This document shows, piece after piece, positions 35,044 to 42,841 of a DNA stretch of 43,494 nucleotides. The DNA is from an uncultured Bacteroidota bacterium (GTDB taxonomy: Bacteria; Bacteroidota; Bacteroidia; JABEUT01). The stretch's first letter is position 1. The number at the start of each line of letters is the position of its first letter. Made by a program: the position numbers and the translations under genes. Location: positions 1-43,494 of the forward strand of contig CAIWVW010000002.1 in assembly GCA_903916255.1 (NCBI GenBank), written 5' to 3'. Under the pieces are notes generated by a model. The model was not told the origin of the DNA and made no database searches. It saw only the letters and a program-made list of their open reading frames with translations.

Positions 35044-35562
35044 CTAAAATTTCGGAATCACCCATTTCCCGCTGATTTTCATCACTTGTTCTATTACATC
35101 GCGTACACAACCTTTTCCCCCGTCTAAATGGGATACATAAACTGAAATGCTCTTTATCTCCTGAACAGCATCTTTGGGGCACACGGGTACGCCTATTTTG
35201 CTCATTACTTCATAATCCACCAGGTCGTCACCCATATAGAGTACCTCGCTCATGTCTAATTCGTAAATTGATACAAACTCTTTCATGGCATCCAGCTTGT
35301 TCTCCGTTTTAAGGTAGATATCGTCTATTCCAAGGCGGTTTAGCCGCTGCTTTACTATTTGTGAATTCCCTCCGGTTATAATACAAAGCCTGTATCCATT
35401 TTTAACGGCCAGCCGCATAGCAATACTGTCGCGCATATTCATAGTGCGCACCAATTCTCCGTTGGGCATTAATATAATGGATGAATCAGTAAGAACGCCA
35501 TCCACATCAAATACCATGGCTTTAACCTGTTTGAGTAATTGTTTAAAGTTTTTTTCTTCCAC
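35044..35562 (-). CDS. kdsC: Kdo-8-phosphate phosphatase KdsC (HAD family)
   Basis: This 172-residue protein has HAD motif I DVDGVLTD (near 18-25), motif II ITGG, motif III Lys in LKTENKLDAM and motif IV MGDDLVD. The C-terminal GGKGCVRDVIE is typical of KdsC. It removes phosphate from Kdo-8-P, giving free Kdo for LPS inner core synthesis; it works as a tetramer. The start overlaps the upstream DUF2520 gene end by 20 bases. Along with lpxK it supports LPS biosynthesis in this organism. Confidence 0.93.
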   Translation of the reverse strand: MEEKNFKQLLKQVKAMVFDVDGVLTDSSIILMPNGELVRTMNMRDSIAMRLAVKNGYRLCIITGGNSQIVKQRLNRLGIDDIYLKTENKLDAMKEFVSIYELDMSEVLYMGDDLVDYEVMSKIGVPVCPKDAVQEIKSISVYVSHLDGGKGCVRDVIEQVMKISGKWVIPKF

Positions 35563-36334
35563 GGGCTGTTTTAATAATGCTTTTAGTGAGGAGTTTATAA
35601 ATCTCTTTGTAGTCGGGGTGCGGTTTTAACAGTGCCGTCTGTTTCTTTATTATCTTCTTTTCATTCCTGCTTGCAGGCCCGGTCTGGCAAAGGGAAGGGG
35701 ATTGTTTACTAATGTTTTCTACTGTTTCTTCAGCCAGCGGTAAAAACAAATTGAAAGGAATTCCGGCTTCTTTGCAAAGTGTTTCGGCAATAGTGAAAAG
35801 GTGGTTTGGGAAATTATTTACAAAAACCGCTGTCATGTGCACTTTGGCACGTTTTTCAGAATCAAGGTAATAGGGTTTCCCTTTAAGTTCCTTAACTATA
35901 TAAGTGAGCTCATAATTCGTTTTTTTGTCTGACGCTTCAATAAAAAAGGGTGTGTTTGGTGCCAGTTTTGCCTTGCCTGCAAAGGAATACATGGGCCACA
36001 TAACGCCATAAACATTTGAAATGTTTTCCAGAATGCTCATCGCTGTGCTTCCGGAAGTATGCAGGACTATCTTACCCGGCAACTTTATTTTTTTGCAAAT
36101 TTCAGCAATGGCATCATCTTTAAGTGCAATAATATAGATGTCGGCATCGGTAATGATTTTTTTTAAATCATCGGTAAAGGCGCACCCTGTTTTTTGCGCC
36201 AGTTTACGGGCATTGGCAAGTGTCCTGCTGTAAACCTGAATAATATCAAAACTCCCTTTTAATGCTTCTGAAAGTGAAGTGGCAACATTGCCGGAACCTA
36301 TGAATACTATTTTTTCAGGCGAAGTTTTTTTCAT
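35543..36334 (-). CDS. Rossmann-like and DUF2520 domain protein
   Basis: This 263-residue protein has an N-terminal NAD(P)-binding Rossmann fold with GSGNVATSL near 13-21, an IIALKDDAI strand-loop and the HTSGSTAMSIL block. The C-terminal DUF2520 domain has HMTAVFVNNFPNHLF near 166-180 and a helical end. Relatives resemble ketopantoate or pyrroline-carboxylate reductases, but the substrate is unknown. It lies between ccmF (9 bases upstream) and kdsC (20-base overlap), a neighbour arrangement that suggests co-expression rather than a shared pathway. Confidence 0.87.
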   Translation of the reverse strand: MKKTSPEKIVFIGSGNVATSLSEALKGSFDIIQVYSRTLANARKLAQKTGCAFTDDLKKIITDADIYIIALKDDAIAEICKKIKLPGKIVLHTSGSTAMSILENISNVYGVMWPMYSFAGKAKLAPNTPFFIEASDKKTNYELTYIVKELKGKPYYLDSEKRAKVHMTAVFVNNFPNHLFTIAETLCKEAGIPFNLFLPLAEETVENISKQSPSLCQTGPASRNEKKIIKKQTALLKPHPDYKEIYKLLTKSIIKTARGRKKL

Positions 36335-36343
36335 TTTTGACTT

Positions 36344-38791
36344 TCAACTTTGAAGTTTTTTCGCTTCCCTGCCCTTTTTTATCCGTTGGCGGATAGAGAG
36401 TACCGTACCTAATACCATAATCAAGCATCCGAACCATAACACATTTATATAAGGGAAAACAACTGCTTCCAACACAATAAAGTCTTTGGAATTCCGCTTT
36501 GATTCGGAAACCGTGAAATCCATTTTGTGTGTTTCAGGATTTATTTTTTGGAACGAAAATTTTAACCCTAAATCGGGCAATGCTGCATCTATAGGCTTCA
36601 CCATGTCATTGGAGATTACATAAACCGGCTCCGCGCTGTGTATTTTGTCATTCACATCTATCACCTTCAAAACCGCACCCACCGCAACATCATCGGATTT
36701 CAGGTGGTACTGCAGTTTGTCAATATGTGTATCAAGCGAAGTAAGAATAATTATGCTATTCGAGGAAAACATTGTATCGCCTACCCCTAATGAGTGGGGC
36801 TTGGCTTCCCCATATTCATTTCCACCTGACGCATTGTTGTCCGTATTTAAGTCAGCAAACATAATATGGGTGTATATATCCTTATGCAGAAAGTGCTTGG
36901 TGCTTGGTTCAGCCACATTGCCCATTTGGGGGTTAATTTGTATCAGCGGATTGAGGGTAAATTGCGGGGTGTATTTTTTCGTGGCTGAATCTTTAGAGAA
37001 GAATTGAACCGAAAACAAAACATTATGCCCTTCTTTTCTTTTGCCTGTGTAAGTTACAAAATAATCGCCCATGCGGAGGGTGTCACCTTGTTCCAATAAG
37101 ATATCTGTTGCATTGGAAATATCTTTTCCCAGCGATTCCACATTTTTACCGGAAGTGTTTACCGAAATGACCTGCTTTGTAGATGTGGAAATTAATGCGC
37201 CCATAATAATCAATCCGAAACCCAAATGGGCAAAGGTGGCTCCGCCTTTTTGAAAGTTGGCTTTCTTATTTTTAATCAAGTAAAAGAAATTGGCTACCAC
37301 TGCAAACCAGCAAGTGAAAAGTAAGGCGATAAAGAATCCATTGGTAAGTTTTAAAACAAACGAAGCTATAATGGTTATGGCTGCACTAATTATAAAAGGC
37401 AGTGTAAGTTGCTTTATGAAATCTTTAATGTTGGTTGTTTTAAACTTAAAAAATAAACCAATGGCAACAAGGAATGTAACAATAATGGCAAACGGTACTT
37501 GCCAGCGGTTATAGAAGCCGATCCGGTCAACAGGTGGGGCTTGATTCAGCCCAAATATTTTATTGCTTACAGGGATGGATGTGATTACTATTATCTGCAT
37601 GCAGGACATCACTAATACCAATGCCCCTAAGAACATCCAGAATTCCCTTGACCATAATTCCTCTTCCTGCTCGGCTTTTGGAATCTTTCTATAATTAACA
37701 ACAAGCAGAACGATAGAAAGCAGAATGAAAAATAGCAAGTAAACCAATAACTGTCCCGATAAGCCTAAATCGGTAAATGCATGAACAGATGTGTTGCCCA
37801 ATATCCCGCTGCGGGTAAGGAAAGTAGAGTAGAGGACAAGTACAAAGGTGATGATAGGGAACAGGAAAGTAGATAAAGCCCCTTGTTTCCTTGCTTTGTA
37901 AATTATAAGTATATGTCCCGTTCCCACGAATGTTAGCCAGGGAATAAGTGACGCGTTTTCCACAGGGTCCCAGGCCCAGAAGCCGCCAAAACTTAAGGAT
38001 TCATAAGCCCAGGCACCGCCCATTAATATGCCCGTTCCTAAAATCATAATACCGAAGAACGACCAGGGAAGGGCGTCTAATTGCCAGTCGCCATATTTCT
38101 TTTTCCATAATCCGGCAATGGCATATACAAAAGGAACTACAGTAGAAGCAAACCCTAAAAAGAGGGTAGGAGGGTGAATGGTCATCCAATAGTTTTGCAG
38201 CAGTGGGTTTAGTCCACGGCCATCTAACTTGGTGAGGTAGTCAGGAAATTGGAAGAGCGGCAGGTTTGCAAAATCAGGTGCATCGCGCAGCAGGATGAAA
38301 GGATTGCTGCCAAGTTTTATTCCGAAAATGTAGAACCCTAATAGCATGGAAGCCAAAAATGCCTGCACCAAGGATAAGGTGCTCATCACCGGAGCTTCCC
38401 ATTGTTTTGCGCTCCACATTAAAATCAGCCCTAACACCACCTGCCAGAAGGTCCATAATAAAAAGCTGCCTTCCTGTCCTTCCCAAAAACAGGCAAGGGT
38501 GTAGCGTTTAGGCATGCTGTTGCTGGAATGTTCCCACACATAATAGTATTCGTAAGCATGTTTGAATATCATAGTGAACAGAGTAGCCATGATACCGATT
38601 ACCGCCAAAGAATGCAGGTAGAATGCTATCCTTCCTAATTTCTTCCACGGCCCGCCTTCCATTTCATCATTTTGCGCGGAGCGGAAGTAAGCGAATGCCG
38701 CCAGCAATGCCGCTGCAAAAGAGAGGAATACGAAACCATTACCCAATTGCCCCAGCAATGTGTGTTCGCCTATATATGTTATTTTATCCAA
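36344..38791 (-). CDS. ccmF: Cytochrome c heme lyase subunit CcmF
   Basis: This 815-residue membrane protein has about 15 transmembrane helices. It has the family blocks WEGQEGSFLLWTFW, GRGLNPLLQNYWMTIHPP, the heme-binding Trp-rich loop GGFWAWDPVENASLIPWL, LTRSGILGNTSVHAF, and a large periplasmic domain before the last helix. CcmF takes heme from CcmE and attaches it to apocytochrome c. It is longer than E. coli CcmF (about 650) owing to the periplasmic domain. A candidate -7 box sits at 38826, separate from ccmC-D-E by a repeat island. Genes for DUF2520 and KdsC follow at once. Confidence 0.95.
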   Translation of the reverse strand: MDKITYIGEHTLLGQLGNGFVFLSFAAALLAAFAYFRSAQNDEMEGGPWKKLGRIAFYLHSLAVIGIMATLFTMIFKHAYEYYYVWEHSSNSMPKRYTLACFWEGQEGSFLLWTFWQVVLGLILMWSAKQWEAPVMSTLSLVQAFLASMLLGFYIFGIKLGSNPFILLRDAPDFANLPLFQFPDYLTKLDGRGLNPLLQNYWMTIHPPTLFLGFASTVVPFVYAIAGLWKKKYGDWQLDALPWSFFGIMILGTGILMGGAWAYESLSFGGFWAWDPVENASLIPWLTFVGTGHILIIYKARKQGALSTFLFPIITFVLVLYSTFLTRSGILGNTSVHAFTDLGLSGQLLVYLLFFILLSIVLLVVNYRKIPKAEQEEELWSREFWMFLGALVLVMSCMQIIVITSIPVSNKIFGLNQAPPVDRIGFYNRWQVPFAIIVTFLVAIGLFFKFKTTNIKDFIKQLTLPFIISAAITIIASFVLKLTNGFFIALLFTCWFAVVANFFYLIKNKKANFQKGGATFAHLGFGLIIMGALISTSTKQVISVNTSGKNVESLGKDISNATDILLEQGDTLRMGDYFVTYTGKRKEGHNVLFSVQFFSKDSATKKYTPQFTLNPLIQINPQMGNVAEPSTKHFLHKDIYTHIMFADLNTDNNASGGNEYGEAKPHSLGVGDTMFSSNSIIILTSLDTHIDKLQYHLKSDDVAVGAVLKVIDVNDKIHSAEPVYVISNDMVKPIDAALPDLGLKFSFQKINPETHKMDFTVSESKRNSKDFIVLEAVVFPYINVLWFGCLIMVLGTVLSIRQRIKKGREAKKLQS

Positions 38792-38825
38792 CGGAAATTA
38801 GGTATGGGTTCTAATGTAAAGGGCG

Positions 38826-38833
38826 CAAAGTTA
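38826..38833 (-). promoter_or_regulatory. -7 box for ccmF
   Basis: CAAAGTTA on the plus strand reads TAACTTTG on the minus strand, 34 bases before the ATG at 38791. Confidence 0.5.
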
Positions 38834-38860
38834 ATCACAAACTGTTAGTAGCGTAAGTAG

Positions 38861-38884
38861 TCATGCTGAACTTGTTTCAGCATC
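38861..38884. repeat. Palindromic repeat tcatgctgaa-type
   Basis: ATGCTGAA-CTTGT-TTCAGCAT is an 8-bp perfect hairpin. It is of a kind I recall as common between genes in Bacteroidota. It lies between ccmF and ccmE. Confidence 0.55.
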
Positions 38885-38898
38885 GCAAAATATAGGGT

Positions 38899-38968
38899 AA
38901 GATTGCTTCGTGCCTCGCAATGACGAACATAGCGTCCCTCACGTCACTGCGAGGAACGAAGCAGTCTT
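38899..38968. repeat. Large inverted repeat with 27-bp arms (attgcttcg...cgaagcagt type)
   Basis: Arms 38899-38925 and 38942-38968 are complementary at 24 of 27 positions around a 16-base centre. They carry the core gcgaggaacgaagca, a common interspersed repeat type. The right arm ends 15 bases before the ccmE stop codon, so ccmE and ccmF are separated by a strong structure. Confidence 0.65.
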
Positions 38969-38983
38969 ATCAAACAAAAAAAA

Positions 38984-39391
38984 CTACATGGAGCTCGTCT
39001 GCTTCGTCTCCGTAGGCTTGCCGTCTTGGTATTTTGACGGGCATTTCATCAGCACATCTTTGGCATCAAATTCCTCATTGCCTTTGGCGGTGCCAATTAC
39101 CACAATCTGTTCCGAATGTTCAAAATCATCCGGTTTTGGTTTTTCGAGCATTACTTTACGCTCGGTGCCATCACGGTCTATCAGGTAAAAAGTAAAGAGG
39201 TTGGCATTTAAATGCGCATCATATAAGAAAGGCTTGTTCTTATCCAGCTTACCCACTACGTGGAATGTACGTGTAGGGTGTTCGTCCGCTTCTTTAAAAG
39301 AGGCATAGGTACTATTATTGGAGAGCGAAGTCATAATCACCCCAAAAGCTATGGCTATAATCAGAATGGCTATGATGTGTATCTTTTTCAT
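38984..39391 (-). CDS. ccmE: Heme chaperone CcmE, cysteine-type
   Basis: This 135-residue protein has an N-terminal membrane anchor (5-24) and a periplasmic OB-fold domain (RTFHVVGKLD, VMLEKPKPDDFEHSEQIVVIG). In E. coli CcmE binds heme covalently through a His in an HxxxY motif. Here the matching place reads CPSKY near 120-124, that is Cys-x-x-x-Tyr. Such C-type CcmE proteins are known from Desulfovibrio and some archaea, where Cys holds the heme. The ATG follows the ccmD stop codon directly with no gap. Confidence 0.9.
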   Translation of the reverse strand: MKKIHIIAILIIAIAFGVIMTSLSNNSTYASFKEADEHPTRTFHVVGKLDKNKPFLYDAHLNANLFTFYLIDRDGTERKVMLEKPKPDDFEHSEQIVVIGTAKGNEEFDAKDVLMKCPSKYQDGKPTETKQTSSM

Positions 39392-39631
39392 TTATTTCTT
39401 GTTTTCCTCTATGCTCTTTTCCACCCGCGAAACCTTTCTGTCTATGCTTATTAAATAAGCAAACAGCCCAAACAAAATGATTACCAATACCCCAACAACA
39501 ACATATATTTTGCCGTTGCTTCTCATTCCGTCGGCCATTTCCACAGGCGGGTTTGCCAGTGGTGTTTGCGCTTGTGTCAAGAGGGTGCAAAGTAAGAATA
39601 TTACGAGGGGAATAAACCTGATTTTTCTCAT
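39392..39631 (-). CDS. ccmD: CcmD family protein
   Basis: This 79-residue protein has a signal-peptide-like N-terminus (1-21, ending TQAQ), a short MADGMRSNGK segment, one strong membrane helix (about 43-62, VVVGVLVIILFGLFAYL) and a charged end with SIDRKVSRVEKS. This fits the CcmD family of Bacteroidota, which is longer than the proteobacterial form. CcmD helps release holo-CcmE from CcmABC. It sits 11 bases after the ccmC stop and abuts ccmE, which strongly supports the assignment. Confidence 0.82.
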   Translation of the reverse strand: MRKIRFIPLVIFLLCTLLTQAQTPLANPPVEMADGMRSNGKIYVVVGVLVIILFGLFAYLISIDRKVSRVEKSIEENKK

Positions 39632-39642
39632 GTTAAAATATG

Positions 39643-40329
39643 CTATTGGTTCTGTAAATGCCGTTTAATGCGTTCGGTGCGGATATTGATGGATGCAACC
39701 CAGCAGCAAAGCAGCAGCCAGCCTATCACCGCAGGGTAAAATACCATGCGCATGTGGCTGTCTAAATCATATTTGTTGAAGCCGGGGTTGCCTCCGTTGC
39801 CGGGATGTAATGAATCCACTTCTTTAAGCCTCGGGTAAATCATTACAAAAGTTATCATCATTACATATGCGAAGATGTTATACACCGCCGAAATCCTTGC
39901 CCTTTTTTGTTCATCGTCCATAGCGTTACGCAATACCACATAAGCAAAGTAGCTTAATAAGGCAATTGCGGCGCCATTCAGCTTCGGGTCATTGGTCCAC
40001 CATGCACCCCAGGTGTAGCGTGCCCAAAGGGAGCCGGTTATTAACCCCAAAATACCAAATGCCAGACCAACATAAGAAGTCTGTGAAGCAATAATATCAT
40101 AATCTTCATTGGGTTTGTTGAGGTAGCGGATGCTATAAACGAGAGATACGGTAAGTATAAACATCATGGAGAACCACATGCATACATGGAAGTAGAGGTT
40201 GCGTATGGTTTCATGCAGAATTTCCAGCGCGGGCACAGGCATAAGGAAACCTGCTATTACCGTATAGGTAAGGAAAACCACACAAGCGTACTTCCAATAA
40301 GATTTACTAAAAATGTCTTTCTTTATCAT
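39643..40329 (-). CDS. ccmC: Heme handling protein CcmC
   Basis: From the ATG at 40329 this is 228 residues. A start at 40368 would take 13 residues from repeat DNA and is rejected. It has six helices. The Trp-rich motif WGAWWTNDPKLN near 115-126 and His residues in LYFHVCMW and SHMRMVF match the CcmC pattern that loads heme onto CcmE. Next to it are ccmD and ccmE, as in other system I operons. Upstream is a repeat island (40348-40472) that separates it from ccmB. Confidence 0.93.
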   Translation of the reverse strand: MIKKDIFSKSYWKYACVVFLTYTVIAGFLMPVPALEILHETIRNLYFHVCMWFSMMFILTVSLVYSIRYLNKPNEDYDIIASQTSYVGLAFGILGLITGSLWARYTWGAWWTNDPKLNGAAIALLSYFAYVVLRNAMDDEQKRARISAVYNIFAYVMMITFVMIYPRLKEVDSLHPGNGGNPGFNKYDLDSHMRMVFYPAVIGWLLLCCWVASINIRTERIKRHLQNQ

Positions 40330-40347
40330 TTTGTTGAAAAAAGATTT

Positions 40348-40418
40348 GCCACTAAAGCACCAAGACACAAAAGAACACTAAAATTTTGTGGGATTTTGTG
40401 TTTTAGTGATTTTGTGGC
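40348..40418. repeat. Inverted repeat with 25-base arms (gccactaaa-type)
   Basis: Arms 40348-40372 and 40394-40418 are imperfect reverse complements (about four mismatches) rich in caccaa/ttggtg-like words. I recall this as a frequent intergenic repeat type in Bacteroidota. It lies 19 bases upstream of the ccmC ATG and may replace part of the ccmC leader. Confidence 0.6.
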
Positions 40419-40443
40419 AGGAATAATCCGATCGCTACCAAAA

Positions 40444-40472
40444 CTGACCACTGACCACTGACTGCTGACCAC
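40444..40472. repeat. Tandem ctgacca repeat
   Basis: About four copies of ctgacca/ctgactg in 29 bases. They are followed by T runs (40473-40485) just beyond the ccmB stop, which could also act in ccmB termination. This is the same unit type as at 191-245 and 11435-11470. Confidence 0.55.
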
Positions 40473-40483
40473 TTTTTTGTTTT

Positions 40484-41134
40484 TTAATCCCGCCAAAGAT
40501 ATGGAAATAATAAATAACAGAGGGCGGCAATCATCGCATCTAACGCAAGCAGGGCGGCTACATATCCCCCATAACCAGTAACATCCGAGCCATTCACAGC
40601 CATTTCGGAAAGATGCTGGGCGGTGATAAGCAGCGGCACTAATAATGGGAAACTGATAATAGCCATGAGCGTAAAGCCTCCTCCGCCTTTAGATGCTATG
40701 GAGAAGGACATAGTAAGCAGACTGGAAATACCCCAAACGGTTAGCAATAGCGCAGTAAGAAACAGCAACAGGTTAGTGTCGTTAAAGCCTACAAAAAACT
40801 GGAAGCAAATAAATGCTAGCAGGCTTACTGAAAGCAGGAATAGCCCGTTATAGATAAGCCTTGCCAAAATAAACCTGCCCGGCGAAACAAGCGTATATAT
40901 GTAAAACATCTCACTCTCCCGCCCGGCAAAACTGCCCGAGGTGGCAAACATGGATATGAAAATGATTAAGAGCCAAAACACCGCATTGTGCGCGGCACTG
41001 TCTGTATTGCCTTGCAACCCCAAATAACTTATATAGACCGTGCTGCCCGTGTAGAGCATAATAGCCAGCCATGCTTTGCGGCTGCGTAGCTCATGGCGTA
41101 GCTCACGTTGTATTATAGCAAGGACTTGGTTCAT
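40484..41134 (-). CDS. ccmB: Heme exporter subunit CcmB
   Basis: From the ATG at 41134 this is 216 residues with six helices. MNQVLAIIQRELRHELRSRKAW opens like CcmB, then SYLGLQGN and the FAGRESEMFYIYTLVSPG block, which is conserved in the family. CcmB is the membrane partner of the ATPase CcmA, and together with CcmC and CcmD it releases heme-loaded CcmE. CcmA is not in the window. A TTG start upstream at 41188 would add 18 residues and is rejected because it lies in the -7 box. Confidence 0.9.
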   Translation of the reverse strand: MNQVLAIIQRELRHELRSRKAWLAIMLYTGSTVYISYLGLQGNTDSAAHNAVFWLLIIFISMFATSGSFAGRESEMFYIYTLVSPGRFILARLIYNGLFLLSVSLLAFICFQFFVGFNDTNLLLFLTALLLTVWGISSLLTMSFSIASKGGGGFTLMAIISFPLLVPLLITAQHLSEMAVNGSDVTGYGGYVAALLALDAMIAALCYLLFPYLWRD

Positions 41135-41185
41135 GGGGCAAAAATACGAATAGATATTGGACTTATATTTAAACCCAATTAAAAT

Positions 41186-41197
41186 CAAATATATTTG
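41186..41197. promoter_or_regulatory. Palindromic double -7 box, CAAATATATTTG, between divergent genes
   Basis: TATATTTG at 41190-41197 serves the TPR gene on the plus strand. CAAATATA at 41186-41193 reads TATATTTG on the minus strand for ccmB. The boxes overlap and are exact reverse complements, so they cannot both be occupied at once. Confidence 0.6.
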
Positions 41198-41216
41198 TAC
41201 ATCAAATCGATAAAGT

Positions 41217-42248
41217 ATGACATCAATTAAAAATGGAAAGACAATATTATTTGTTTTTGCATTATTATCATTTGGTACTATTTGTTTTTCCCAGAATTTG
41301 ATTGTAAAAGGTGATACGCTTTTTGCCCGGAAAGAGTATAAAGAAGCTTTATTTATTCTTAATAAAGCAATTATTAAGTACCCTGATTCTAGTCGGGCAT
41401 ATTTTTACAAGGCTTCTTCTGAGTTAGAATTACACATGTATGATACTGCAATCTCAGATTTCAATAAATCAATTGAACTTCATCTTAAAACCAAGGATTT
41501 AACAGGAGCTTATTATAGTATTGGCATGATAAAATCAATAGAACATGATTATACCGGAGGGATATATTATTACAATCAAGCTATTGGTATATCACCTAAT
41601 GAGTGGCTTTTTTATTATGCGAAAGCCAATAATGAGTTAGATATCGGCGACAACAAAAATGCCTTAGAGGATATTAATATTGCTGCAAAATTAAACACGG
41701 ATTCTGCCGCAGATATCTATAACTTACGAGGACTCATAAAATTCTATACCCAGGATACTTTAGGGGCTCTTAAAGACTTTAGTACTGCTATTCGCAAGGA
41801 TTCAAATAACCCTACTCCTTATTACGGACGGGTTAATCTTAAAATAGCCTTGAAAGAGTATCGTGGTGCATTGATGGACATTAATAAAGTATTGAAAATT
41901 GATACATCAACTATAATACTAGATTATAGGGGTAATATTAAAGAAAAAATGAAAGATACTGTCGGCGCAATGGATGATTATAATAAGTTACTTACCTATA
42001 ACCCTACATTTGCACGTGGGTATTTTGATAGGGGATGTTTGGAGGAAGCCCTGAAAAAATACCCTTCGGCAATTTCAGATTTTACCAAAGCAATGGAAAA
42101 CTATCCTGAATATATTCCTTATTACATTCATAGAGGTACATGCTACGAGATAACTGGGCGCAAAGAAGATGGTTGTAACGACTATCATAAGGCTTTAGAT
42201 ATGGGTGATGTAAAGGCTTCTGATTTAATAGTGAAATATTGCAGGTAA
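41217..42248 (+). CDS. TPR repeat protein, exported
   Basis: This 343-residue protein begins with a signal peptide (1-25, ending TICFSQ). It then has about eight tetratricopeptide repeats of 33-36 residues, with typical A-x-x-x-Y/F and D-x-N-K/x-A-I patterns (DFNKSIEL, DINIAAKLN, DFSTAIRKD, DYNKLLTYNP, DFTKAMENYP). TPR arrays bind partner proteins. The partner is unknown. It ends in YHKALDMGD...VKYC, close to family ends in Bacteroidota. The start is supported by the -7 box at 41190. Confidence 0.85.
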   Translation: MTSIKNGKTILFVFALLSFGTICFSQNLIVKGDTLFARKEYKEALFILNKAIIKYPDSSRAYFYKASSELELHMYDTAISDFNKSIELHLKTKDLTGAYYSIGMIKSIEHDYTGGIYYYNQAIGISPNEWLFYYAKANNELDIGDNKNALEDINIAAKLNTDSAADIYNLRGLIKFYTQDTLGALKDFSTAIRKDSNNPTPYYGRVNLKIALKEYRGALMDINKVLKIDTSTIILDYRGNIKEKMKDTVGAMDDYNKLLTYNPTFARGYFDRGCLEEALKKYPSAISDFTKAMENYPEYIPYYIHRGTCYEITGRKEDGCNDYHKALDMGDVKASDLIVKYCR

Positions 42249-42265
42249 ATCTAATTGCCTTGTTT

Positions 42266-42307
42266 CCTCTGTGAAACTCTCTCTACTCCGAGCACTCTGT
42301 GTTGAAA
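42266..42307. repeat. Degenerate cctctgtgaaactct-type repeat
   Basis: The words cctctgtgaaactct (42266-42280) and gcactctgtgttgaaa (42292-42307) resemble a short repeat that I recall from intergenic DNA in Bacteroidota. It lies just after the TPR gene. Confidence 0.3.
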
Positions 42308-42311
42308 TGTA

Positions 42312-42344
42312 TTTGTTTTAAACCCTATTTATTCCCTACATTTG
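42312..42344 (+). promoter_or_regulatory. Complete promoter: TTTG, 21-base spacer, TACATTTG
   Basis: A TTTG -33 element at 42312-42315 and a TAnnTTTG -7 box at 42337-42344 are spaced as in the Bacteroidota consensus. Transcription should begin near 42350, 20 bases before the ATG at 42370. It is the best match of a full promoter in the window. Confidence 0.6.
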
Positions 42345-42369
42345 TCTCCTATTTTAACACCACCTAACC

Positions 42370-42831
42370 ATGAACGCAACCTTCCGCGAGCTTACCAAAG
42401 AAGAGAATAATATGATGGAGCTATACAGGGATATGGCGCTAAAAATCTGCAAAAAATATGTACCCGGTTTTAAGGGCGAGTATAATTCCAAATTATTGAG
42501 CGATGTTTTCGCCGCATGGCTGAACGATACCGACCCGTTTGTAAAGCAGAATTACGATATGGATTTCCACCACGAATCGGAAAAAAAGCCCTCTGCTTAT
42601 ATGATTAAAATGACACTCGGCACCGTTTTTGGAGATGTATTGAATAAGGAGTTTCAGTCACAATGGAAACATGTATCTGATATGTACAGCGAGGAAATCA
42701 GCGTTCATCACACTGCTACCAATTATGCTACTTTCCCTTATTCATCTATCGAAAAACGTATTGCCTCCAAAGAATTGAATTTCTTTCAGGCAATTGAGGA
42801 GATGATGCGTGGACAGGTGCAAAAAAAGTAG
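42370..42831 (+). CDS. Hypothetical cytoplasmic protein
   Basis: This 153-residue protein has no signal peptide. It is mostly helical with many Glu, Lys and Met residues and several Asp/His pairs (MDFHHESEK, ISVHHTAT), but I find no known motif or family. It opens MNATFRELTKEENNMMELY and ends with an amphipathic helix (FFQAIEEMMRGQVQKK). The following lipoprotein gene starts 10 bases later, so the two share a transcript from the promoter at 42312. Confidence 0.7.
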   Translation: MNATFRELTKEENNMMELYRDMALKICKKYVPGFKGEYNSKLLSDVFAAWLNDTDPFVKQNYDMDFHHESEKKPSAYMIKMTLGTVFGDVLNKEFQSQWKHVSDMYSEEISVHHTATNYATFPYSSIEKRIASKELNFFQAIEEMMRGQVQKK

Positions 42832-42841
42832 CTCCCATAAA

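Noticed and set aside
38861-38968. CRISPR array
   Set aside because: The repeats are palindromic and belong to different families, with no regular spacer pattern and no cas gene.
40330-40368. Earlier start of ccmC at 40368
   Set aside because: The extra residues are encoded by a palindromic repeat and do not match CcmC.
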